Source: Lentisphaeria bacterium (GTDB taxonomy: Bacteria > Verrucomicrobiota > Lentisphaeria > Victivallales > UBA1829). Taken from it: 52,070 nucleotides of DNA. Within the stretch, counting starts at the first letter, position 1; each line of letters begins with the position of its first letter. The notes under the pieces were generated by a model that worked only from the letters and a program-made list of their open reading frames with translations, was not told where the DNA came from and made no database searches. The DNA lies in assembly GCA_003526375.1 (NCBI GenBank), contig DPDG01000043.1, positions 1-52,070 on the forward strand, in the 5' to 3' direction. The position numbers and the translations under genes are program-made. Of this stretch, positions 1 to 6,883 are shown in pieces.

Positions 1-5
1 TTATT

Positions 6-1109
6 TTATTTTGAAATTACCTCTTCCTGATTGATTATATTCCGTAAACTTTGTGTCCATATCATTTCAAGAGACGGGCGGTCATCGTAAATCGGGAATT
101 CTTTCAGCATCTCATTTTCCGCCCCGCAGCTTGCCGACGGATAGAAATAGGGGGTCACCGCAGTCCTCGCAGGTTCGGAATCGCTGTCTCCCGCCTCAAT
201 GCGCTTCAGCATCAGTTCCACAGTCAATTCCGCCTTTTTCCGGATGGGCTGGATGACCGTTGCAAGCGGGACTGCGCAGAGATCGCAGAGCGCAAGCCCG
301 TCGTAACCGATGACCTTGATTTCCTCCGGCACCCGGACTCCATGCGTCAGCAGGGCGGAAATCAAACGTCCTGCAAAATAATCGTTGCAGCAGAAGACTA
401 CATCCGGTGCAAGCTTTTTCAGGCGCCGGATGATCTCCTCCGCCTTGCCGTTGCATTCTTCCACAGTCAGTGCGGAGAGTGATTTCCCAGACTGTGCAAA
501 TGCCTTTTTCAATCCGTCGAATTTTTCCCTGCCCGGATTGGAGAAAATGCTTTTATTATGAAACGACGACAGATAAACCCCCTTCTGGCAGCCTTGTTTC
601 AGAAGATGTTCCGCCGCCAGAAAGGTTCCCGCCGCATGGTCAATGAAGATATCGGCATTTTCGATTCGCGCCGGCGGGCAGAATACCGAGGGAATCAGCG
701 TGCGGAGCCCGGATTCGGCAAGCGGGTTGTATGCCGTCGTGATGATCAGCCCGTCGATTCCTTTGCCGAGCAGGTCCCGGACTGCACGCTCCGCCGCCTC
801 TTTGTTGATGCCATAGGATGTGATCAGATTGTAGCCGTGACGGTCGAACGCCTGACTGAGTTCATTGAAATAAGTCTGTTCCTCGACGTATGCATAAGGT
901 GCGCCGTAGACGCCGATCGTATGGTTGGCTACGCCTTTCAGATGCCGTGCCGCCTGATTCGGGATATAGTTCAGGAGTTTTGCAATGTGCAGAATCCGGT
1001 TGCGCATTTTCTCCGAAACTTTACTTGTCCCTTTCGGATTCAGGGCAGCGGCGACCGCCTGCCGTGAAACTCCGGCGGTGCGTGCGATGTCATTCATGGT
1101 GACCGGCAT
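6..1109 (-). CDS. LacI/GalR-family transcriptional regulator
   Basis: A sugar-responsive DNA-binding repressor of 367 residues. The N-terminus (residues 5-50) is a LacI-type helix-turn-helix: MNDIARTAGVSRQAVAAALN followed by the hinge segment IPNQAARHLKG. The rest is a periplasmic-binding-protein-like effector domain, with VIGYDGLALCDLCAVPLATV near residue 270 being the usual family signature. The ATG at 1109 is chosen because AAGGGA lies eight bases upstream; a second ATG four codons in is possible. A consensus promoter and a palindrome with a central CpG lie just upstream, so autoregulation is likely. The gene ends at the window edge, so its target genes may lie to the left. The effector sugar cannot be told from the sequence. 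Confidence 0.93.
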   Translation of the reverse strand: MPVTMNDIARTAGVSRQAVAAALNPKGTSKVSEKMRNRILHIAKLLNYIPNQAARHLKGVANHTIGVYGAPYAYVEEQTYFNELSQAFDRHGYNLITSYGINKEAAERAVRDLLGKGIDGLIITTAYNPLAESGLRTLIPSVFCPPARIENADIFIDHAAGTFLAAEHLLKQGCQKGVYLSSFHNKSIFSNPGREKFDGLKKAFAQSGKSLSALTVEECNGKAEEIIRRLKKLAPDVVFCCNDYFAGRLISALLTHGVRVPEEIKVIGYDGLALCDLCAVPLATVIQPIRKKAELTVELMLKRIEAGDSDSEPARTAVTPYFYPSASCGAENEMLKEFPIYDDRPSLEMIWTQSLRNIINQEEVISK

Positions 1110-1136
1110 ATTTGTTTCCCTTATGCATGATTAAAA

Positions 1137-1152
1137 AATTGCTCGTGCAATT
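1137..1152. promoter_or_regulatory. LacI-type operator palindrome
   Basis: A 16-bp near-perfect palindrome, AATTGCTC|GTGCAATT, is centred on CpG, the geometry of LacI-family operators. It sits between the -10 box and the start codon of the LacI-type gene on the minus strand, where a bound repressor would block its own transcription. The only mismatch is next to the centre. Autoregulation is inferred. Confidence 0.6.
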
Positions 1153-1154
1153 AA

Positions 1155-1183
1155 ATTATAATGCAGACCGGCGAATTTGTCAA
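1155..1183 (-). promoter_or_regulatory. sigma70-type promoter of the LacI-family gene
   Basis: On the minus strand TTGACA (1178-1183) and TATAAT (1155-1160) are both perfect consensus hexamers with a 17-bp spacer. The start codon lies about 45 bp downstream, with the operator-like palindrome in between. Confidence 0.8.
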
Positions 1184-1250
1184 GGGGGGATTTCAAAAAA
1201 AGTTGGAATAATGTTGCTGTTGCGGTCATGCGCCGGCGGAATTTCCAAAA

Positions 1251-1289
1251 ACGGCAAACCTGCCTGCCGGGGTGCAGGTGACTTTCACC
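1251..1289 (+). repeat. partial copy of the right-edge hairpin repeat
   Basis: This 39-bp stretch matches 51938-51976 at 36 of 39 positions, in the same orientation. In the right-hand copy the segment forms one perfect short hairpin and most of a second. Here the first hairpin is degraded and the second is cut off right after TCACC, exactly where the transposase-like frame begins. This suggests that a mobile element landed in, or was deleted from, a hairpin repeat. Confidence 0.6.
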
Positions 1290-1290
1290 C

Positions 1291-1491
1291 GTGCTGGAAG
1301 GTCTGAAAGGCAACTGTGGCGTCAGCGAATTGTGCAACACACACGGCATTACTCAAGGCATGTATTACAAATGGCGTGACCGGTTGCTGACGGATGGCGC
1401 CGAACTGTTTGAATGCGGCGGAGTGGATCATGCGCGAGAGCGTTTGAAACAGGAAAATCGCAAGCTCAGAAAGTCATCGAAGAACGCTTGA
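1291..1491 (+). pseudogene. IS3-type transposase OrfA remnant
   Basis: A 66-codon frame starting with GTG encodes a helix-turn-helix of the IS3/transposase_8 type: GVSELCNTHGITQGMYYKWRD, then a leucine-zipper-like stretch ending in KQENRKLRK. A shift of one base after that point would continue as KVIEERLIFD, resembling the usual OrfA tail, and then stops. No OrfB, catalytic DDE region or terminal inverted repeats are visible nearby, and no ribosome binding site was found. It is a decayed insertion-sequence fragment. The rest of 1184-1544 holds no convincing gene. Confidence 0.65.
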
Positions 1492-1544
1492 TTTTCGATG
1501 CACCATCTTTATAGGCTGATTCAGGAAAAGATAATTAAGATGAA

Positions 1545-1573
1545 TTGACTTTTTTGCTTTTATCTGTTATCTT
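1545..1573 (+). promoter_or_regulatory. promoter of first lipoprotein gene (duplicated block)
   Basis: TTGACT (1545-1550) and TATCTT (1568-1573) are separated by 17 bp. The whole block from -35 to beyond -10 recurs almost identically at 2690-2718 ahead of the second lipoprotein gene. Confidence 0.7.
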
Positions 1574-1602
1574 ATGTTTACAGAATTTTTAAGGGAGATG
1601 CG

Positions 1603-2634
1603 ATGAAAAAGTTTCTTTTGTTTTTATTTACGGCTCTGAGCTTCTGCCTCATGACGGGCTGCGGGGAGCGGAAAATGTCGGATGAGGAGATTCAGAAGAA
1701 AAGTGAAGCGCTTTGCATGAAAGTGTTTGAACTTAAAGAAAAGGGAGAATATGAAACGCTTATTCCGTATTATTCAGAACTTTTCCATTATCATGACTTG
1801 CTGAGTGATGCTAACCCGTATAAGGAATTGCTGTTCTATTTTATCAATCAGCATATGGGTATTGTGAAATATGAAATGAGACAATATGCCGAAGCGATTC
1901 CTCTGTCCGAAAAAGCATTGAATTCAGATGTGGACAAGATTTATCCTGAAATGAAAGAAGAAATTCAGAAACAGAAACTTGATATCTGTATTGCCTTAAT
2001 GAAATCCTACCATAAAACAGGGAATATTCCTGAACGTGATCGAAAACGGAATGATGTAAAGAAAGCTGTAGAAAGTCAGATTGCATCCAATAAACAGAAA
2101 CAGTATACTTTAAGAAGTCTTGACACTTATTATTTCTTTTGTGTTGTTGAAAGTGATATTCGTCTGGATCTGAATCAAAATACAGAAGCGTTGAATTTGC
2201 TCCTGAAAATGGAAGAACTGTATTCGTTACAGAGTGAATATAGTATTTCATCCAGGAAAGATGTTCTGTTCCGGATCGCCAGGATTTATTTCAAGGAGAA
2301 GGACTGGGATAAAAGTATAGAATATTCAAAACGTTCCATCGACATTTATGCGGGGATGAATCGTTTCCCCGATTATGTTTATGTGCTTTTGATTCGTGCT
2401 TATCTTCAGAAAAAGGAGTATGATACGGCATTGCGGGATTCAGAGAAATATCTGCAATGGTGTGACCGGCATCCATTAAAGGAAAATTTAGTTTGCAAGG
2501 CGGATATTTATTACTGTATGGGGAAGTTGTATCAAATTCTGAATCAGACACAGAAAGGGGAGAGTTTCTTAAAGTCTGCATCGGAGATTGTTCCAATGCA
2601 GACCTTGGACAAAACATTAGGTCATTATTTTTGA
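1603..2634 (+). CDS. TPR-like lipoprotein, paralog 1
   Basis: A 343-residue exported protein. The N-terminus is a lipoprotein signal peptide with lipobox LMTGC at about residues 16-20, so the mature protein should be anchored in a membrane by its cysteine. The rest is helical with TPR-like spacing, for example EYDTALRDSEKYLQW and YYCMGKLYQILNQTQKGESF near the C-terminus, a fold used for protein contacts. GGGAGA lies five bases before the ATG. It is the first of three paralogs (also 2747-3790 and 4351-5379) and is AT-richer than the genes from gatB onward. The binding partner and role are unknown. Confidence 0.82.
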   Translation: MKKFLLFLFTALSFCLMTGCGERKMSDEEIQKKSEALCMKVFELKEKGEYETLIPYYSELFHYHDLLSDANPYKELLFYFINQHMGIVKYEMRQYAEAIPLSEKALNSDVDKIYPEMKEEIQKQKLDICIALMKSYHKTGNIPERDRKRNDVKKAVESQIASNKQKQYTLRSLDTYYFFCVVESDIRLDLNQNTEALNLLLKMEELYSLQSEYSISSRKDVLFRIARIYFKEKDWDKSIEYSKRSIDIYAGMNRFPDYVYVLLIRAYLQKKEYDTALRDSEKYLQWCDRHPLKENLVCKADIYYCMGKLYQILNQTQKGESFLKSASEIVPMQTLDKTLGHYF

Positions 2635-2689
2635 TTTAATTCTTCATGAAGCAAACCATACCGGTTTTAGTTGTCTGAACTATATTAAA

Positions 2690-2718
2690 TTGACTTTTTT
2701 GCTTTTATCTGTTATCTT
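2690..2718 (+). promoter_or_regulatory. promoter of second lipoprotein gene (duplicated block)
   Basis: TTGACT (2690-2695), a 17-bp spacer and TATCTT (2713-2718) repeat the block at 1545-1573 nearly base for base. The gene was therefore duplicated together with its promoter. Confidence 0.72.
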
Positions 2719-2746
2719 ATGTTTACAAAAATTAAAAGGAGATGCG

Positions 2747-3790
2747 ATGAAGAAGGTTCTTTTATTTTCAGTCTTTGTCCTGATCTTCTGCTTCATGACT
2801 GGCTGCGGGGATAAGGAACAGAAAACATCCAGTGAGGATATTTTTCTTAAGGTATCAGAACTTTATAGAAATTTTCGGCTGGCACATGACCGCGGAGATA
2901 AGCAGAAGGCTGAAATGTATCTTGTGGAATTGCTGAAGCATCAAACAGAATTTGAGAATCATGATGATCCCCGGGTGAAACTGCTTTATTACCTGGCGAA
3001 TCAGCGAATGGGAATTCTGCAATATATGTCTGAAAAATACTCGCAGTCTATCCCTTATTTTAAAAAAGCGCTGCAATATAATCTTGATGCTGTTGATGCT
3101 GCTGATTATGATCAGGATGATATTTTAAACGAAAAACTGATGATGCAGATTGGTTTGGCGAGCGTTTATGATAAATTGGGGGATTCCGAAAAACGCGACT
3201 CTTATTTGAATCTTGCGGAAAAAAGAATCAAGCTGCTCGAGAGTCGTGAAGAACGTTATTCGGAGTATATATTGGAGCATTTTTTCTTTTACTATACTGT
3301 CAATAGTCAAATTCTTCAGTCTGCGGGAAAGCATCAGGATGCTTTGAATGCTTTATTGAAATTGAAAGAGCTTTTTAAGTATGAGACAACCAATGTCGAT
3401 TCCTTATATCCTTTTGTTATTCAACGTTTTGGAAAATATTATTATCGATGTCATGAATACAAAGAGGCATTGAAATATTTTAAGGAAGTTTTTGACATGC
3501 TTGTGAATAATCATGAATTTCCACTTGCTTCTTATTTTTATATCGTGAAAATTTATCTTTTGGACAAAGCATATTCCGAGGCATTATTTTTATCCGAAAA
3601 GGCATTGAAGACGGCAAAGCAGAAAAGCGGATTCTTTCCGAATAAAAGAAGTGAAGCTCTTCTATTTTTGGGCATAGGAAAAATTTATGATGCCATGAAT
3701 GAAAAAGAGAAAGCCGACCATTATAAAACGCTTGCAGGCAACTTATATTCCCCGCAAGCGTTAGAAGACTGGTGGTCTTATCAAGAATAA
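2747..3790 (+). CDS. TPR-like lipoprotein, paralog 2
   Basis: A 347-residue lipoprotein with signal peptide MKKVLLFSVFVLIFCFMTGC (lipobox FMTGC). The ATG at 2747 is chosen over an upstream in-frame TTG because AAAAGGAGA precedes it and because it matches the start of paralog 1. TPR-like helical pairs follow, such as YSQSIPYFKKALQY (about residue 92) and HEYKEALKYFKEVFDML. Overall architecture, length and promoter match paralog 1, but the sequence has diverged, so this is an old tandem duplication. Function unknown; a scaffold or periplasmic adaptor is the most that the fold suggests. Confidence 0.82.
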   Translation: MKKVLLFSVFVLIFCFMTGCGDKEQKTSSEDIFLKVSELYRNFRLAHDRGDKQKAEMYLVELLKHQTEFENHDDPRVKLLYYLANQRMGILQYMSEKYSQSIPYFKKALQYNLDAVDAADYDQDDILNEKLMMQIGLASVYDKLGDSEKRDSYLNLAEKRIKLLESREERYSEYILEHFFFYYTVNSQILQSAGKHQDALNALLKLKELFKYETTNVDSLYPFVIQRFGKYYYRCHEYKEALKYFKEVFDMLVNNHEFPLASYFYIVKIYLLDKAYSEALFLSEKALKTAKQKSGFFPNKRSEALLFLGIGKIYDAMNEKEKADHYKTLAGNLYSPQALEDWWSYQE

Positions 3791-3792
3791 TT

Positions 3793-3999
3793 CTATTTCC
3801 TTGTCAGTATTTCTCTCATATACAAGTAGGTATTCTTGTTGTTTCCTCCAATGTTATTTTGCAAATCGCTCTTATGCCCGAGTGTTTTCTCCACCTCCCT
3901 GTTGATGTTTCTTGCGTATTTTGCGACGGTCATGCAGATTGCGTCCGCTTTTCTGAGTGAATTGTAAAGTTTTCTGCTGTTATTTTTGATTTTTCTCAT
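3793..3999 (-). CDS. internally deleted twin of the coiled-coil gene at 5383-6081
   Basis: A 68-residue open frame. Its first 15 residues match the start of the 232-residue protein at 5383-6081 (KIKNNSRKLYNSL against EIKNNSRKLYDSL). They join directly to RKADAICMTVAKYARNINRE, which in the long protein lies near the C-terminus. The missing piece corresponds to 5553-6020, 468 bp or exactly 156 codons, so the frame survives. The ribosome binding site AAAGGA ahead of ATG is also preserved. The last 25 residues differ. The same frame is open further upstream to 4284, but without a ribosome binding site. Whether it is made is unknown. Confidence 0.5.
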   Translation of the reverse strand: MRKIKNNSRKLYNSLRKADAICMTVAKYARNINREVEKTLGHKSDLQNNIGGNNKNTYLYMREILTRK

Positions 4000-4284
4000 G
4001 GCAATATCCTTTCGTTTCTGAGGCAGGAGGAACATCCAGTCTGCCCGGATGGAACATGAGTCGAAATTACATGTAACAGGCTTCGATAATTTACTTGTAA
4101 CCAATGCGGAGTCAAGCAAGACAATGTTAACTTCTTGATAAGAAATATTTGGAGTCCCATTGACTGCATAGTGAGACCAGGCAGCTGCCCAATCCCGTTT
4201 CGCATTGATAATAATCTGTGTCCCGTTGATTTTTATTGAGGTAGCGGGATATGTAATCATACCCTTGAAAAACGGAGATATCAC
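4000..4284 (-). other. duplicated phage-gene junction plus unrecognised sequence
   Basis: The part at about 4000-4092 is homologous to 6082-6170, that is, to the intergenic stretch and last few codons (IEACY) of the phage-like gene at 6150-6590. The rest (about 4093-4284) is open on the minus strand but matches nothing else in the window, and no start signal was seen. It reads as the scar of a duplicated and then eroded segment. Confidence 0.45.
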
Positions 4285-4350
4285 AATTGAATTTTCTTGT
4301 TTATATATTATTTTATTATATCAGTTTGTAATGATTTTGAGGGAGATATC

Positions 4351-5379
4351 ATGAAAATTTTTATTTTATTCCTTGTTTTCGGATGGGTAATCTTCTTTGT
4401 CGGTTGCAGTGAAAATGGAACAGCGAAATATACCGATGAACAAATACTGATAAAATTGAAAGTTATTTTTCAGAATTGTGATGCAGCGCGTGTTAAAAGA
4501 GACTATAACAGTCTGGAAAAATCAGCAGATGAATTGTTATATTGGGCAGAACAGTTAAAAAGAAGTAAAGATTGGAAAGAAGCGATATTGTTTTCTGCTT
4601 ATTCGGATAAAGGCTATATCAGATCAATAAACGGAGAATACAAAGAGGCTATCCCTTTTTATGAAAACGCATTCGATATCATAAAAGCGGATACCGATAT
4701 GCAGATGTTTCATAAATTTGATGTTGCTCTCCTGCTTGCGGAGGCATATCATGAAATTGGTAATTTAATGAAAAGAGATCAATATTTTTCCTGGGCGACA
4801 GAAAGGGTGACTTACTTTGAAAGAGAGTTTGAAGCAGGAAATCATGACTATTATATTCTTGACCGGCTAGGTCAATACTTTTCTTATAAGGGGAAATTTT
4901 TGTTATCTGCTAAAAAATATTCTTCGGCATTGGAATGTTTTCTGAAGCGAAAACGTTACTATGATCATGCTGAATCCCTGCACCCTCGCATAGCGGGATA
5001 TTCTTTTTATTTATTGGCTATTGTGTATGCCGATTTGATGCAGTGGGAACGCTGTATCGAATATTCTCAAAGAACTGTTGCAGCTTTTCGGCAAAATGAT
5101 GAGTTCCATTGGGCTGCTTATAAACTTTTGGTTAAATCATATATTGAGATTGGAGATTATGATAATGGTTTGCAATATTCAAAGTCTCTGTTAACGTGGA
5201 TGAAAACGAGAAATGCAGATACTTCTGTCAAGAGAGATTTTGCCTGTATTTATTATTGCATGGGAAAGTTATATGAAAAAGAGGGAAATTCGATGGAGGC
5301 GGAAAAAAACATAAAGATGGCAGAGAGCTATCAGCCGTTGCCATCTTTATTGAAAGATTATGGTAATATTTGTAATTAA
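4351..5379 (+). CDS. TPR-like lipoprotein, paralog 3
   Basis: A 342-residue lipoprotein. The start at 4351 is preceded by GAGGGAGA and gives signal peptide MKIFILFLVFGWVIFFVGC (lipobox FVGC); upstream in-frame codons would bury the signal. TPR-like repeats include GEYKEAIPFYENAFDII (about residue 93) and IYYCMGKLYEKEGNSMEAEK near the end, closely matching the C-terminal part of paralog 1. The AT-rich upstream region (TTGAAT at 4287 and several TATATT/TATTAT boxes) resembles the duplicated promoter but has drifted. A minus-strand remnant separates it from paralog 2. Function unknown. Confidence 0.8.
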   Translation: MKIFILFLVFGWVIFFVGCSENGTAKYTDEQILIKLKVIFQNCDAARVKRDYNSLEKSADELLYWAEQLKRSKDWKEAILFSAYSDKGYIRSINGEYKEAIPFYENAFDIIKADTDMQMFHKFDVALLLAEAYHEIGNLMKRDQYFSWATERVTYFEREFEAGNHDYYILDRLGQYFSYKGKFLLSAKKYSSALECFLKRKRYYDHAESLHPRIAGYSFYLLAIVYADLMQWERCIEYSQRTVAAFRQNDEFHWAAYKLLVKSYIEIGDYDNGLQYSKSLLTWMKTRNADTSVKRDFACIYYCMGKLYEKEGNSMEAEKNIKMAESYQPLPSLLKDYGNICN

Positions 5380-5382
5380 GCT

Positions 5383-6081
5383 TTACCTTTCCCGGTTTTC
5401 CTGAATTTTTCTTTGTAGATCCATTTCAAATTTAGAGTTCTTTCTGAAAATCATTTGGGATGTTCCTTTTGCTCCCAGTGTCTTCTCCACCTCCCTGTTG
5501 ATGTTTCTTGCGTATTTTGCGACGGTCATGCAGATTGCGTCCGCTTTTCTGAAAAAATCGAGATATGCGTTGATGATCTCTTTCACAATGGGGAGATTCT
5601 TGCTGTTTGCCTTTCTTGCAAGTTCACAGACCGTGTTGAGAGATTTTTTCGCATCGAGAAAATCCTCAATGATTTCATCCACGGTCTCAATTTCTTTCAT
5701 TTGATTTGTGATCGCCGAACTGAGCAAGTCAGCGAGTTTGATATCCCTGTCGAATCTGTCTTTCCATTTTTTGATCTTTTTCTTTGCCTTTTCCAGTTCG
5801 CGGAGCCATTTTGTGAGTTCCTGCACTGATGTCAGCAGAGAGTCGTGTCTGTCCAGATGGCGCTTGATCTCCAATGCGCTGATTTTTGGCGAATGTCCCA
5901 GCTTCTCGCAGAGTCTTTTGTAAAGAGCTCGTGCCTTGTCATCATTTGAGTTCCAGCGCTTGTTTTCAATGTATTCCAGAACCCAGATATAATGATTGAT
6001 CTCTGTAATTTGTTTCGTGAGTGAATCGTAGAGCTTTCTGCTGTTGTTTTTGATTTCTTTTCCCGTATTGTTCTTTTCCAT
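5383..6081 (-). CDS. charged coiled-coil protein, phage-associated
   Basis: A 232-residue, lysine- and glutamate-rich helical protein with long predicted coiled coils (for example QELTKWLRELEKAKKKIKKW at about residues 87-106). No enzyme motif was seen. GAAACGAAAGGA lies seven bases before the ATG at 6081. It is encoded just downstream of a phage-tail-like gene on the same strand with 68 bp between them, so the two may be remnants of one phage or tail-like module. A shortened copy lies at 3793-3999. No family recognised. Confidence 0.6.
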   Translation of the reverse strand: MEKNNTGKEIKNNSRKLYDSLTKQITEINHYIWVLEYIENKRWNSNDDKARALYKRLCEKLGHSPKISALEIKRHLDRHDSLLTSVQELTKWLRELEKAKKKIKKWKDRFDRDIKLADLLSSAITNQMKEIETVDEIIEDFLDAKKSLNTVCELARKANSKNLPIVKEIINAYLDFFRKADAICMTVAKYARNINREVEKTLGAKGTSQMIFRKNSKFEMDLQRKIQENRER

Positions 6082-6149
6082 GGTAATTTCCTTTCGTTTC
6101 AGGGGGCAGGAGGAACACCCTGTCCGCCCGGATGGAAAATGAGTTGAAT

Positions 6150-6590
6150 TTATGCGTAACAGGCTTCGATGTCCGTGCTCCAGCCGAGGTGATCGCTGCC
6201 GAAGTCTCCGGGGGTGGAGTTGAAGAGACGGATATGCGCTCCGCCGATCTCGGGCAGACGCCCCGACGCATCCGGTGACAGGGCTTCCATGACTTTCTCA
6301 TGAACTTCGAGAGACGGATAGGAGTTTTCATCCGAATGATATGTTTCATCAATCAGAAAAAGTTCAAGGGCAAGTGTTCTGGTCAGTCCCCCGTTGGCGG
6401 AGGAAAGCTGTCCCTGTCGGATCACGACTGCCGGAAATGAGTTCAGATCCGGGTAGTGTTCAAAGAGTTCCCCGGCATTTGCGGGTCGCGTCAGCACCTT
6501 GACGCTCTTCAGCAGCGGTTCGTTGTCTTCGTTTCTGATGCTTTCGAGTCTCTCCTTGAGAGCGGACAGAATCATGGATGGGTTTGTCAT
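6150..6590 (-). CDS. phage tail terminator-like protein
   Basis: A 146-residue protein starting at an ATG preceded by AAGGAG with seven-base spacing. The organisation resembles small tail completion or terminator proteins of long-tailed phages: an N-terminal helix (SMILSALKERLESI), FPAVVIRQG near residue 54, a strand LALELFLIDET, a helix YPSLEVHEKVMEAL, and a terminal strand LGWSTDIEACY. In such phages it caps the tail tube. No other structural genes of a phage are visible in the window, so this is an isolated remnant or a domesticated gene. The assignment rests on fold-like pattern only. Confidence 0.5.
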   Translation of the reverse strand: MTNPSMILSALKERLESIRNEDNEPLLKSVKVLTRPANAGELFEHYPDLNSFPAVVIRQGQLSSANGGLTRTLALELFLIDETYHSDENSYPSLEVHEKVMEALSPDASGRLPEIGGAHIRLFNSTPGDFGSDHLGWSTDIEACYA

Positions 6591-6594
6591 GCGA

Positions 6595-6669
6595 CACTCC
6601 TTTTTTGTTTTTGACGGAACCCCATGTTCCGTCTTCCGCTATTCTCCAAGCGTCAAACAAAAAGGAGTG
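6595..6669. repeat. imperfect inverted repeat flanking a perfect hairpin
   Basis: Arms 6595-6616 and 6651-6669 are reverse complements apart from three single-base gaps, and each carries an AAGGAGTG ribosome-binding-like stretch. Between them lies a perfect 8-bp hairpin, GACGGAAC (6613-6620) and GTTCCGTC (6626-6633). The arms place a similar ribosome binding site in front of a minus-strand gene (6590) and a plus-strand small frame (6673). Confidence 0.45.
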
Positions 6670-6672
6670 AAA

Positions 6673-6864
6673 ATGCCTGTTCTCGTTCACTCTTACGCTC
6701 ATATTTTCCGAAAAAAGCGTCAAAGAAACTGGAGAAAGAAGGAAAGGCCGCCATCATTTTTTCTTTTCTGCAGAGATTGCCTTTCTCATGTTTGCAAAAG
6801 TTGCCTGAACTTTTGCGTTCGTGATTTGAAGAAAGCGCAAAGATGTGCTATCTTTACGGCTTGA
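6673..6864 (+). CDS. possible small cysteine-rich protein
   Basis: A 63-codon frame with AAAAAGGAG five bases before its ATG. The N-terminal half is basic (RKKRQRNWRKKERPP). The C-terminal half has closely spaced cysteines, CRDCLSHVCKSCLNFC, a pattern that could hold a metal. It overlaps the putative gatB promoter, and nothing else supports expression. It may be a chance frame created by the inverted repeat. The remainder of the 6591-6883 interval holds only that repeat and the promoter. Confidence 0.2.
   Translation: MPVLVHSYAHIFRKKRQRNWRKKERPPSFFLFCRDCLSHVCKSCLNFCVRDLKKAQRCAIFTA
6826..6854 (+). promoter_or_regulatory. gatB promoter
   Basis: TTGAAG (6826-6831), a 17-bp spacer and TATCTT (6849-6854) lie 30 bp ahead of the gatB start codon. 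The -10 hexamer is the same as in the two lipoprotein promoters. Confidence 0.6.
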
Positions 6865-6883
6865 AATCAAGGAGAAGAAAATT

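Noticed and set aside
4000..4284. A single 163-residue protein covering 3793-4284 on the minus strand
   Set aside because: The upstream half lacks a ribosome binding site and runs, out of frame, through a duplicated gene end. The internal ATG at 3999 has the preserved ribosome binding site.
3793..6590. A functional prophage
   Set aside because: Only one tail-like gene and a coiled-coil gene with its deleted twin are present. No integrase, terminase, capsid, portal or attachment repeats were seen.
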